Source: Lepas anatifera (Eukaryota; Arthropoda; Thecostraca; Lepadidae). From it: a DNA stretch of 64,000 nucleotides. Every line of letters starts with the position of its first letter. Within the stretch, counting starts at the first letter, position 1. Shown one piece after another: positions 46,501-56,525 of this stretch. The notes beneath the pieces were generated by a model. The model worked only from the letters and a program-made list of their open reading frames with translations. It searched no databases and was not told the origin of the DNA. The stretch spans positions 496,001 through 560,000 of the forward strand of contig JAOTON010000980.1 in assembly GCA_034440635.1 (NCBI GenBank), in the 5' to 3' direction. A program made the position numbers and the translations under genes.

Positions 46501-48113
46501 TCACGTGGGCCGTTTTTCCACTACCCCTCCTCGATTCTGCTGTTACACGGTGGTGGACATCAGGCTGAAACGTTCCTCTCCATTGTCCTCTAAGTTTGCA
46601 ATGTACAGCGGTGGGTATTCCAGTGAAATGATGGTTCAGACAGCGTTGAAACGATTGCCCCTCCCCAACTTGTCAAACCGTGCAAATATGAATGCTGAAT
46701 GAAAGCTCAATCGTTGGATATGCGAGGTGTTTCTTGCAATGCAGTGCCTGCGTGGTAAGTTCAAAAGTGCCCAAAAAATATTATGCTGCAGTTTAAAAAG
46801 AACACATACCTGGCATTGTTGATTTGTATATTTTCTAAAGCTTGTTGCATCGTCGGGCCCTATATGCCAGACAGGGCAGTGGTCCACGTTGGAGTGGGGG
46901 CAGAATCAGCGGTGTCCCGATGTCCGGTCCAGCTACAGTTCCCCTGGTCATCCAGCAAACGGTGTTTGGTTGTCAACATCTTTGTGGTTTGCTGTCTACG
47001 TGTCATGCTCCTCCTGTAACGGATGACTGTGGCGAAAAATGAGTGAGCGGGGCTGATTGTTCAGCCATGACTGCAGCTTCGTGTCTCGCGTCCAGGGGAA
47101 TGTCTGCCAACTGACGGGCTGACGGAGCAGCTGCCGTCGGTGGACAGCTGACTGATGGAGCTGACGAACTCTGTCAGCACCCGGTCAATCACCGCCTCAC
47201 ACTGCAGTGTGAAATAAGTGATTGCTCAAATCGGTTCTCAGCGAAAACTAGCGACCTGCTTTGCCGTCGGTCTGGACGTTACTTAAGGGAATTATTCGTC
47301 AATCCATCAAATACGACACCGGAAACCACCATTTCTCGTCTCTGAACTGGCCTATGGCGTGGTTAGCGGACCCTACCGACTGCTGCTTCGTCTCTAGCTC
47401 GGGATGAGCGGGGACCAAGCAAACGTCGATGCCCCTTCTTTGGCCTTCTTTTCTTTTTGCAAGGATATCACACATTTTGTCTTCAATTTAAAGTCTAAGG
47501 GACTCTTGCATTGGCGGTCAGGTGTGCTGAAGTGGGACGCCCAGATGGGCACAAAAACGCCCTTTTCATGTAGCTTTCTTCAGCTCAACTCCGGCCTGAA
47601 ATTGGGTGTACTTTGTCAATATTTACATTACTTCACTTTCAGATTCTCCAGCGCAGAATTATTCGGCAGTTCCATCTGACAGATGTACCCCGTATGATTA
47701 AAATGAAACTTCTGGTTATTTTGAAAGGTTTCTAAGGAAATTCGGCACCTCGGTGCAATTTCGGACGGGAGTGAATGTAAACATATTTTGAATTAAACAT
47801 AATGAATTCTGTCGTATTTCTGCTAAAAAAGGCTAAAATTTCCAATATGTCGTATTTTTTATTTACCTTTGTAACGGGTGAAAGCCTCCATATATGCATG
47901 TCGTCATGATCTGGTAATATTTTGTGTCATATTGAACCTCTTTGATTTGCGCCACAAATGAATAAGAATACAAATGAGGCTTTTTTGCAAATAAAAGAAA
48001 CTATTAGTAGGACCCAAAAAGAAACTTATTACTTTCTGCTATTTTTTATATATTAGAATATATTTGAATGTATTTAAAGCCGCCAGTACTCACGTCACGT
48101 TTAGCACCTGGCT
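43589..48113 (+). other. AMOT: Angiomotin intron 5, middle
   Basis: About 4.5 kb without a recognised exon. A 24-base unit (AGCTTGCCTGTAAAGGTGGC) is repeated about twice at 44401-44449. The 168-codon open frame on the - strand at 44241-44747 overlaps this repeat and has no known motif. The remaining sequence shows no structural signal. Confidence 0.5.
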
Positions 48114-48117
48114 TTAA

Positions 48118-49374
48118 GGGAGGTCACTGCAAGCCAACTTTGTCTTCGCCGCGGGGTTTGAGCTTTACGTCACTTTCCCCAAGGTCATCTCATACCACAT
48201 GACCACCCGGGGAGGAAGCGGTCGACGGATGTGAATGGTGCCTTTTTCTCCTGACCACCCGGGGAGGACGCGGTCGACGGATGTGAATGGTGCCTTTTTC
48301 TCCTGACCACCCGGGGAGGACGCGGTCGACGGATGTGAATGGTGCCTTTTTCTCCTGACCACCCGGGGAGGACGCGGTCGACGGATGTGAATGGTGCCTT
48401 TTTCTCCTGACCACCCGGGGAGGACGCGGTCGACGGATGTGAATGGTGCCTTTTTCTCCTGACCACCCGGGGAGGACGCAGTCGACGGATGTGAATGTTG
48501 CACATTACCACCCGGGGAGGACGCGGTCGACGGATGTGAATGGTGCCTTTTTCTCCTGACCACCCGGGGAGGACGCGGTCGACGGATGTGAATGGTGCCT
48601 TTTTCTCCTGACCACCCGGGGAGGACGCGGTCGACGGATGTGAATGGTGCCTTTTTTCTCCTGACCACCCGGGGAGGACGCGGTCGACGGATGTGAATGT
48701 TGCACATGACCACCCGGGGAGGACGCGGTCGACGGATGTGAATGGTGCTTTTTTCTCCTGACCACCCGGGGAGGACGCGGTCGACGGATGTGAATGTTTT
48801 GCACATGACCACCCGGGGAGGACGCGGTCGACGGATGTGAATGTGCTTTTTGCACCTGACCACCCGGGGAGGACGCGGTCGACGGATGTGAATGGTGCCT
48901 TTTTCTCCTGACCACCCGGGGAGGACGCAGTCGACGGATGTGAATGTTGTCACATGACCACCCGGGGAGGACGCGGTCGACGGATGTGAATGGTGCTTTT
49001 TTCTCCTGACCACCCGGGGAGGACGCGGTCGACGGATGTGAATGGTGCCTTTTTCTCCTGACCACCCGGGGAGGACGCAGTCGACGGATGTGAATGTTGC
49101 CTTTTTCACATGACCACCCGGGGAGGACGCGGTCGACGGATGTGAATGGTGCCTTTTTCTCCTGACCAGCCGGGGAGGACGCGGTCGACGGATGTGCATG
49201 TTGCCTTTTTCTCCTGACCAGCCGGGGAGGACGCGGTCGACGGATGTGAATGTTGCCTTTTTCTCCGCGGGCGTTAAAATCTGGGACAAACGAAATGGAT
49301 CAAGCAATGTCTCAGTATGCTGTATCACTTGGCCATCTCAGTTTAAATCTCATTACGAAGGCGCTACCTTGCCT
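48118..49374. mobile_element. Probable TTAA element (family D-like) holding a tandem array
   Basis: TTAA at 48114-48117 is followed by GGGAGGTCACTGCAAGCC; the right side reads CTTGGCCATCTCAG...ACGAAGGCGCTACCTTGCC, then TTAA near 49375. The right end matches the family D right end (TTGGCTATCTCAG...GAAGGTGCCACGTTCC) with changes; the left end is more diverged. The interior is mostly the 52-bp array. Confidence 0.5.
48199..49266. repeat. 52-bp tandem array, about 20 copies
   Basis: Unit: ACCACCCGGGGAGGACGCGG, TCGACGGATGTGAATGGTGC, CTTTTTCTCCTG (52 bp); several copies have a shorter or altered CTTTTTCTCCTG part, such as TTGCACATG. Contains GTCGAC and CCCGGGG in each unit. On the - strand all three frames of the unit are free of stops, so a 387-codon frame cycles through three peptides with a 156-bp period. 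I do not consider this a gene: it lacks a conserved start or splice context and lies in a transposon-like element in an intron. Confidence 0.93.
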
Positions 49375-50038
49375 TTAATTATTGAAGTGGTATATCGTAG
49401 TGCTATGGAACTACAGAGATGGGTAAATATAGGGTCCTCAAGTTTTCCTGCTGTAGCCTCGGCGCCCGAATCAGAAATTTGGTATTATTAGATGCTTATT
49501 GCACAGACAGGGTTTGCATCTTGTGGAGAAACGTGAGGAATGCATTCTATTTGGGATCGTAAATATGCGTAGTTCTTTCGTCCTTTGTTCATTTTTTAGT
49601 TCGTTGGAATTTATAACAAGGCTTCGGGTAGGGTTTTTCTTTTGAACTAAGCTTTTTTCAACTACGGCTTTTTTTCTTCCAGACTTAGATTGTTAACCGT
49701 ATTGAAACCGGGGGAGTTAGCGCGCCATATGCGAGTCACCTCGACGTCGATTGAAACGCCTCCAGGCGTTGTCTCTCGCTCAGCTGCGGCGGTGTCCGTC
49801 TGTGATGGCTGTTTGATGCCTATCATTATCGGCTGGCCAGTTTGTCAATAGTGGCGCCGCCCCCGCCGCTCCCGAATCGATGACGTTGCCGCCGCAGAGC
49901 GCGGCCGGCGTTCATCCGGCGGCCGTTGTGACAACGGTGTGAGACTGCGGGATCCGACGTGCCGCGGCGCAGCAGACCGTGCGGCCTCGGCTGACGTGGC
50001 CGGCGGCCGTCTGCACTGACGTGGCTGATGTGTTCCAG
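49375..50038 (+). other. AMOT: Angiomotin intron 5, end
   Basis: No further exon recognised. G+C rises sharply from 49730 towards exon 6. Confidence 0.5.
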
Positions 50039-50177
50039 CGCGGCCGGACAGTACCGGGAGCCGCCCGACTATGTGGCCGCCAACGCGCACGAAATGATGC
50101 AGATCCTGATGCTGGAGAACTCGACGCTGAAGCAGGAGATCGACGTCTACGCACGCAAAGTGCAGAAGCTGCAGAAG
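50039..50177 (+). CDS. AMOT: Angiomotin homologue, exon 6 (third PPxY, start of coiled coil)
   Basis: Acceptor CTGATGTGTTCCAG, donor CAGAAG|GTTGGC (a weak donor). Phase 2 in, phase 0 out, 139 bases. Encodes GAAGQYRE, PPDYVAANAHEMMQ, ILMLENSTLKQEID and VYARKVQKLQK. It lines up with the vertebrate angiomotin block in which an RAQQMVEIL-DENRNLRQELE helix precedes KVARLQK: same spacing of the HEMMQIL, LEN.TLKQE and KV.KLQK elements. PPDY is the third PPxY motif. From here on the protein is predicted to be coiled coil, with the acidic/basic and leucine spacing visible. Confidence 0.9.
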
Positions 50178-50832
50178 GTTGGCGAAAGATACGGCCTTTG
50201 GTTTGCACTGAGACTGCTGTAGGATGGCGTGGCTGGTTCTCGGTGGCATGTGCTTCTGATGGAGTGTGTTCAGAACACTGAATCGCTTTAGGTTGGGGTG
50301 ATTGCTGTGAACCCTGTTTTATTTAAGTCTGTTTATCACAGGACATTAGTCTCGCTTGTTTTCGACACAGTGGCACCGTGAATATCGCTATAACTGTCAT
50401 TTATCCTCGAAGTGCAGCAGTTTGTAATTGTTCAGTCCCGCTGGGTGGGGTGTGATTTGAAATGGTATTGATGTATTTTTGTGCGTCGTATCAGAGATTT
50501 TTCAGTTTTACTACAAACAAAAAAGCTACGCCCTTCCCGTATCCGGCCAACGCCAGTTACCGCTAAATGCTGAAACTATTTTTCCCGGGCTCGAAGCTAT
50601 CGAGTACCAGTTTTCTTGTTACGACCTTGTTCGACCTGACCTTCATCCCCCTCCAGAGGACTTTGCGTTGGGCGCGCCATTTGTCTTTTGCAGTCGGTGT
50701 CTAGTAGAAGCCCAACTACGCCATCGCACAGTGGCGGCAACTCAGTGGGCTGAGGGTCGCCTCATTTGTCCGTGTGACCAGCTAACTCCGCCGTGGGGCC
50801 ACTAACAGCCGCCCGTGCCGCCCTGTGCGCAG
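50178..50832 (+). other. AMOT: Angiomotin intron 6
   Basis: 655 bases, donor GTTGGC and acceptor GCCCTGTGCGCAG. No other feature. Confidence 0.75.
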
Positions 50833-51062
50833 TTTGCGCTGGAGCTGGACAAGCTGCAGTCCAAGTACGACGACCTGGTGACCACCTGTCAGAGGCGCGA
50901 ACAGCTGGAGTATATCGCCCGTCAGAAGCTGACGGCTGAGGTGCGGCGCGCCTCCGACCTCAACAGCAGCCTCAGCAGCAGGCTCGACTCCAGCAAACTG
51001 GACGAGGACAAGAAACAGACAGACAGGGAGGGAGCTGCTCATCCAGCAGCTGGTCTCGCAGA
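50833..51062 (+). CDS. AMOT: Angiomotin homologue, exon 7 (coiled coil; one-base frame break)
   Basis: Acceptor GTGCGCAG, then FALELDKLQSKYDDLVTTCQ, RREQLEYIARQKLTAEVRRA, SDLNSSLSSRLDSSKLDEDK. This matches the family block YENLVKSSxKREALEKAxRxKLEGEIRRxxDFN in order and length, the most diagnostic part of the gene. After KKQTDRE the frame that continues the family pattern (ELLIQQLVSQ) is shifted by one base in the stretch GGGAGGGAGC at 51026-51035. The donor CGCAGA|GTGAGT follows at 51063. Removing one base gives exit phase 1, exactly what exon 8 needs; as written, splicing would give a stop at once. Either an assembly indel or a disabling mutation. Confidence 0.9.
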
Positions 51063-51671
51063 GTGAGTTACAGCGGGGTGGGCCGGAGTCCTGCTGTTGG
51101 GGTTACTCAGGCTTGGGTAGTGATTTGGTGATAACGAGAGGGTTACTCAGGTTTGGGTGTGATTTATCGGTCTGTTTGGGTAGTGATTTGGTGATAACAG
51201 AGAGGGTTACTCAGGTTTGGGTAGTGATTTGGTGATGACACCGATCTGATACTATTTTTCTAACAATGTAACAGTCATTAAAAGTTGTAGAACGTTGAAA
51301 TGAAATGATTGGCGTTAAAACCTCGAAATATTGGATAGTCGTACTTTATTACAGTGCGTTGGCCGATGGTTAGAGAATGGAGATTGCTAGCTGGGTTTTA
51401 GAGTGTACGCCCCTGTCAGGGGACAATCTTCCAAATCTCGCCCCGCTGTAGAGCCTGGACCGAGACGTGCACGTTACATGTTGCGGCCGTGACAGAGCCA
51501 GAGCTCGTGCGTGGGTCTCACAGACGCCTCCCCTGGGGGTGTTTGCTAATTGGTGCCGCGTAAGTGGGCTCCGGTGTCCGGGGCGACTGCGCCTGTGTCC
51601 TGGCCTTCAGTCTCAGACCAGAATCCTGATGTCTGTCAACCTCGACAGTCTCAGATCCCCAACGTGTGACG
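51063..51671 (+). other. AMOT: Angiomotin intron 7, with a ~55-bp three-copy tandem repeat
   Basis: At about 51099-51238, GGGTTACTCAGG...TTGGGTAGTGATTTGGTGAT is present roughly three times with small differences. The rest is unremarkable. The region at 51460-51670 is GC-rich but has no coding match. Confidence 0.65.
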
Positions 51672-52050
51672 TAAGGGAAGCGCAGATAAGGAGCTGCGGG
51701 CGGTGGTGTGACGTATGGCATTGGTGTGCAGATAAGGTGGTGATGTGGCGTGTAACGTTGGTGACGTATATATAATGAGCTGCAGGCGGTGATGTGACGT
51801 GTGGCGTTGGTGACGTGCAGATACGGAGTTACAGGCGGTGATGTGACGTGTGACGTTGTGACGTGCAGATACGGAGTTACAGGCGGTGATGTGACATGAT
51901 GTGGTTGAGATAAGCAGCTGCAGGCGGTGGTGTGACGTGTGACGTTGGTAACGTGCAGATAAGGAGCTGCAGCCGGTGGTGTAACGTGTGACGTTGGTGA
52001 GATAAGGAGCTGCAGGGGGTGCTGTGACGTGTGACGTTGGTGACGTGCAG
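51672..52050 (+). repeat. ~45-bp degenerate tandem array copying the exon 8 acceptor
   Basis: About eight units, each resembling GTGACGTGCAG then ATAAGGAGCTGCAGGCGGTG then GTGTGACGTGTGACGTTGGTG. The last unit runs into exon 8, whose first 20 bases are ATAAGGAGCTGCAGGCGGTG. Several copies keep the acceptor (GTGCAG|ATA), for example near 51824, 51870 and 51958. Internal copies drift (ATACGGAGTTACAGG, ATAAGCAGCTGCAGG). Confidence 0.85.
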
Positions 52051-52208
52051 ATAAGGAGCTGCAGGCGGTGAAGGAGCGGCAGGAGATCGAGCTGACGGCG
52101 CAGCGAGCCACCCTGCAGGAGCAGCGTCAGTACATCGACATCCTGGACACGGCGCTGACCACGGCCCAGGAGAACGTGGTGCGCGTGGAGAAGCAGCACT
52201 CCGAGCGG
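52051..52208 (+). CDS. AMOT: Angiomotin homologue, exon 8 (coiled coil)
   Basis: Acceptor TTGGTGACGTGCAG; the first two bases AT complete a codon opened by the final A of exon 7, giving asparagine. The joined reading VSQ-N-KELQAVKERQEIEL matches the vertebrate AKNKESQREKEKLEAEL block, including the NK pair, which fixes both splice sites. It continues TAQRATLQEQRQYIDILDTA and LTTAQENVVRVEKQHSER, matching RSTNEDQRRHIEIxDQALxNAQAKVVKLEEE. Donor CGG|GTGAGT, phase 0, 158 bases. Its acceptor is the parent of the tandem array just upstream. Confidence 0.93.
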
Positions 52209-52383
52209 GTGAGTCGCCCCGCAGCCGGTGTCATGTCCTCGGTGCCTGCCCTGTTGCAGAGTCGTGTTCAGTAAATGGTATGCTCGGTCGATGCGCCCGT
52301 GCTGCTGGTCATTTCTCTGTGCAGTGTGTTGTCTGCTGGTCCACTGCCGGTGGACGTCTGACGTGTCATCGCTGGCGCGGCAG

Positions 52384-52548
52384 CTGCAGACTCAGTACGT
52401 GGACCGGGCGACGTTCGTGGAACGGGTGGCGCAGCTGCAGAGGGCGCTGACCTCCCAGCAGCTGGCCGCCGACCGCCGCGAGACCGCCCACAAAAAGATC
52501 CGCACCGACCTCGAGAAGGAGATCAACGAGCTGAAGGCTGGCAGACAG
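52384..52548 (+). CDS. AMOT: Angiomotin homologue, exon 9 (coiled coil)
   Basis: Encodes LQTQYVDRATFVERVAQLQ, RALTSQQLAADRRETAHKK and IRTDLEKEINELKAGRQ, corresponding to the family KKQVYVDKVEKMQQAL...[24 protein letters not shown]...RQ region. Phase 0 at both ends; donor CAG|GTCAGA. Two acceptors six bases apart are possible (GCGCGGCAG|CTGCAG at 52384 or CTGCAG|ACTCAG at 52390); both keep the frame and differ by two residues. The intron before it is only 175 bases. Confidence 0.9.
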
Positions 52549-52573
52549 GTCAGAGGCGGGGAACGGCGCACTG

Positions 52574-53494
<921 letters not shown>

Positions 53495-53691
53495 GGGGGG
53501 CTACCAACGGGGAAGCAGCCTACACTGATTAGGGGAGGGCAGATTACCAATTTGGTAGGTGATAGGTGGGGAACAGTGTACTGGTGTGACGGGTCAGAAG
53601 CGGGGGACACCACACTTATGTGGCAGGTCTGAGGCTCACCAAAGTGGACTTGAGAACATCCTCTGAACACTGTCATTCCTGCGTGCGGCAG

Positions 53692-53831
53692 AACGACGAC
53701 AACGGCAACAGTGACCAGACGGAGCTGGCGGAGGTGCGGCACAAGCTGCGCGAGGCCCACGAGCGCATCCTCATGCTGGAGACAGAGCTGGCGCACTGCC
53801 AACAAAAGTTCGTCGACAGTTCCCGCGACAA
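53692..53831 (+). CDS. AMOT: Angiomotin homologue, exon 10 (coiled coil)
   Basis: Acceptor CATTCCTGCGTGCGGCAG, donor GACAA|GTGAGT; phase 0 in, phase 2 out, 140 bases. It encodes NDDNGNSDQTELAEVRHKLR, EAHERILMLETELAHCQQKF and VDSSRD, matching the family pattern [33 protein letters not shown]. ERILxLExxxxxxxQK is the clearest shared element. Confidence 0.92.
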
Positions 53832-54460
53832 GTGAGTGCTGTTTCTTACGGGCGGATAACAGCGCGGGGTCAGAGGGGTTTTAATCGGTTCCAGCTTTCG
53901 TCGGTCGGTGAAAGGGGCGCCATAACCTAACGCTGGGCACCGACCCGGTGGTCAGGGCGCTGTATTGCTCCCTTTACAGATAGTGTCCCACGGGAAAGAA
54001 TACGCTGACGCCCGTCATCGAGCTGTAAGGTGTATATGGCCTGCATAGAATCGATGTATAGCTGGGCCACAGCTAACCTTCTATCCAGAAATAGTTTCAT
54101 GTGCGACCAGTTGAATGGGATGAGCAGGGGCATCGCCACCGGGGGGGCAGGGGGCCGGGCACCCCCACTTTTTGGCCAAAAATTTCCTGATCTCGCTCAA
54201 AATGGAAGAAAACCGGACATTCTTATAACCAGCCGCTGCAGAAGGCAACGAGGAGCCCAAATTCGAGCAGTATTTGGTCCTAACGTGGAAAGTTTTTTGT
54301 CAGCGTCATTTCGAAGTTTGGCTGCCCCCCCCCCCCACTTTTTGCCGGTGGCGACGCTTATGGTGACGAGAATTGAAGTGCACTCGGGAACCGTGCATTA
54401 GCCCGTTGGCGGTCTGTGTGTGACGGTGTGCGTGACGTGGCGGTGTGTTGTCGTCTTCAG
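53832..54460 (+). other. AMOT: Angiomotin intron 10
   Basis: Begins GTGAGT and ends TTGTCGTCTTCAG. Contains the MITE at 54130-54358. Confidence 0.75.
54130..54358 (+). mobile_element. ~228-bp MITE with GCATCGCCACCGG ends
   Basis: GCATCGCCACCGG at the left is inverted as CCGGTGGCGACGC at the right. The sequence is related in inverted orientation to 2231-2462. No target duplication is clear and no protein is encoded. Confidence 0.8.
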
Positions 54461-54549
54461 TGAGGCAGTTCAGCTGGTGGAGCGGTCTGTACCGCACCTG
54501 GAGCCAAGCACCATGCAGCTGGCGGGAGGCAACCCGGCCCTGGAGGAGA

Positions 54550-54550
<1 letters not shown>
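54461..54550 (+). CDS. AMOT: Angiomotin homologue, exon 11
   Basis: Acceptor TTGTCGTCTTCAG; the first T completes an asparagine codon, then EAVQLVERSVPHLEPSTMQL and AGGNPALEE, donor GGAGAG|GTGAGA. Phase 2 at both ends, 90 bases. Follows the EEN-to-ALDAA region of the family; this part is poorly conserved and the call rests on phase and on its neighbours. The donor runs straight into a GA microsatellite. Confidence 0.82.

Positions 54551-54613
<63 letters not shown>
54551..54613. repeat. (GA)n microsatellite starting at the exon 11 donor
   Basis: After the donor GTGAGA, uninterrupted GA dinucleotides continue for about 60 bases. The donor itself is part of the purine tract. Confidence 0.97.
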
Positions 54614-54615
<2 letters not shown>

Positions 54616-54791
54616 CATAGCTGGGTCCTGGATTAAAGGTGGGAGAAGGAAGGCCGTAGTCTAGCACGCTAGTGACAGTGGCCCATTGCTTTGTCTCTGG
54701 TCGCAGTGATTGTCGCCTGTGTGGTCAGTGAGTTGAGTCAGGAGCGATGGCTGTGCCGTCACTGACAACGTATGGCTGTGGCGTGCGGCAG

Positions 54792-54935
54792 GGTGCTGGG
54801 ACTGGAGGCGCGACTGGTAGAGAAGGACGCCATGATCCGGGCGCTGCAGAAGCACGCGCTGGAGGTGCCGGCCATGACGCGCAACCCGCACAGTCGGCAG
54901 AGTAGCCTGCAGTCGCTGGCCGGACTCAACCCCAG
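54792..54935 (+). CDS. AMOT: Angiomotin homologue, exon 12 (end of coiled coil)
   Basis: Acceptor GCGTGCGGCAG; the first G completes arginine. Then VLGLEARLVEKDAMIRALQK, HALEVPAMTRNPHSRQSSLQ, SLAGLNP, donor CCCAG|GTAACC. Phase 2 in and out, 144 bases. The family segment [31 protein letters not shown] is easily recognised: EKDAMI.xLQ is identical. PHSRQSS contains HxRxxS, the Lats kinase consensus (known for the kinase); in vertebrate angiomotins the Lats site is near the N-terminus instead. Confidence 0.93.
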
Positions 54936-55156
54936 GTAACCGGCTCCGGCTGCTCAGCTCTCAGCTCTTCTATTGCCATGCTGCACATGCACTACCTGTG
55001 TTGCTGCACGTCAGACAGTATCATCTTGTGGTGTATCTGAAGGATGGAGGAAACGTCGGTAGTGAGGTAACTCGTCAATAGCAGCGATCGCGTGCCCGGA
55101 GCGCCGTTGTGACCGGGTGTGCTGCTCACTAGCGCTGTGCCTCTGCCGTTCGTCAG
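54936..55156 (+). other. AMOT: Angiomotin intron 12
   Basis: 221 bases from GTAACC to CTCTGCCGTTCGTCAG. Nothing else noted. Confidence 0.8.
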
Positions 55157-55269
55157 TTACGGCCTGGGCCAGCACGGCTACTCCAGCTCGGCCTACAGCA
55201 GCAGCCCGGCGCGGCCTCCGGGCGCCCCCGGAGCCGGCTCCATGATCAACGTCAACCGGCTCCAAACAG
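55157..55269 (+). CDS. AMOT: Angiomotin homologue, exon 13 (Ser/Gly/Pro-rich)
   Basis: Acceptor TGCCGTTCGTCAG; the first T completes serine, then YGLGQHGYSSSAYSSSP, ARPPGAPGAGSMINVNRLQT. The likely donor is CCAAACAG|GTCAGC at 55270, leaving phase 1. The donor choice is uncertain because the same CCAAACAG|GTCAGC sequence is repeated about every 33 bases downstream: reading through a few units stays in frame and adds TGQLMPTDLL-type repeats until a TAA at 55374-55376. The region corresponds to the variable segment after the coiled coil in other angiomotins. Confidence 0.75.
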
Positions 55270-56525
55270 GTCAGCTAATGCCCACCGACCTGCTCCAAAC
55301 AGGTCAGCTAATGCCCACCAACCGGCTCCAAACAGGTCAGCTAATGGTCACCAACCGGCTTCAACAGGTCAGCTAATGCTCACCAACCGGCCCCTAACGG
55401 GTCAGCTAATGGTCACCAACCGGATCCAAACAGGTCAGCTAATGCTCACCAACCGGCTCCAAACAGGTCAGCTAATGCTCACTAACCGGCTCCAAACAGG
55501 TCAGCTAATGGTCACCAACCGGCTCCAAACAGGTAGTAATGGTCACACCGCCCTAACGGGTCAGCTAATGGTCACCAACCGGATCCAAACAGGTCAGCTA
55601 ATGCCCACCAACGCTCCAAACAGGTCAGCTAATGCTCACCAACCGGCTCCAAACAGGTCAGCTAATGCTCACCAACCGGCTCCAAACAGGTCAGCTAATG
55701 GTCACCAACCGGCCCCTAACGGGTCAGCTAATGGTCACCAACCGGATCCAAACAGGTCAGCTAATGCCCACCAACCGGCTCCAAACAGGTCAGCTAATGG
55801 TCACCAACCGCCCCTAACGGGTCAGCTAATGGTCACCAACCGGATCCAAACAAGTCAGCTAATGCTCACCAACTGGCTCCAAACAGGTCAGCTAATGCTC
55901 ACCAACCGGCTCCAAACAGGTCAGCTATGCTCACCACTGGCTCAACAGGTCGCTAAGCTCCGAACGCTCCAAACAGGTCGCTAATGGTCACCAACCGCCC
56001 CTAACGGTGCTAATGGTCACCAACCGATCCAAACAAGTCAGCTAATGCTCACCAACCGGCTCCAAACAGGTCAGTTAATGACCCTCCAACCGGCCCCTAA
56101 CGGGTCAGTTAATGGTCACTAACCAGATCCTTCCTGGTCAGTTAATGGTCACTAACCAGATCCTTCCTGGTCAGTTAATGGTCACTAACCAGATCCTTCC
56201 TGGTCAGTTAATGGTCACTAACCGGCTCGAAACAGGTCAGCTAATGGTCGCCAGCTGGGTCCTTCCAGTTCAGTTAATGGTCACTAACCGGATCCTAACG
56301 GGTGAGTTAATGATCACCAACCAGCTTCTGACAGGTCAGATAATAATCACCACCGGATCCTAATGGGTCAGTTAATGGTCACCAACCGGATCCTTATAGG
56401 TCAGTTAATGGTCAACCGGATCCTTATGGGTTAGTTAAAGGTCACCAACCGGAGCCTTATGGGTCAGTTAATGGTCACCAACTGGATCTTTATAGGTTAG
56501 TTAATGGTCACCAACCAGCTCCAGA
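55240..56525 (+). repeat. 33-bp tandem array copying the exon 13 donor
   Basis: Unit: ACCGGCTCCAAACAGGTCAG then CTAATGCTCACCA, about 33 bp, roughly 35-38 copies, regular to about 56080 and more divergent after (GATCCTTCCTGGTCAGTTAATGG type, given here from 56127). The first unit overlaps the 3' end of exon 13. Most early copies keep AACAG|GTCAGC, a usable donor. Two sub-families alternate (CCAAACAG and CCCTAACGG). Confidence 0.93.

Noticed and set aside
48165..49328. 387-codon - strand open frame
   Set aside because: Produced by the 52-bp tandem array; periodicity of 156 bp and no independent coding evidence. Kept only as a curiosity in the findings.
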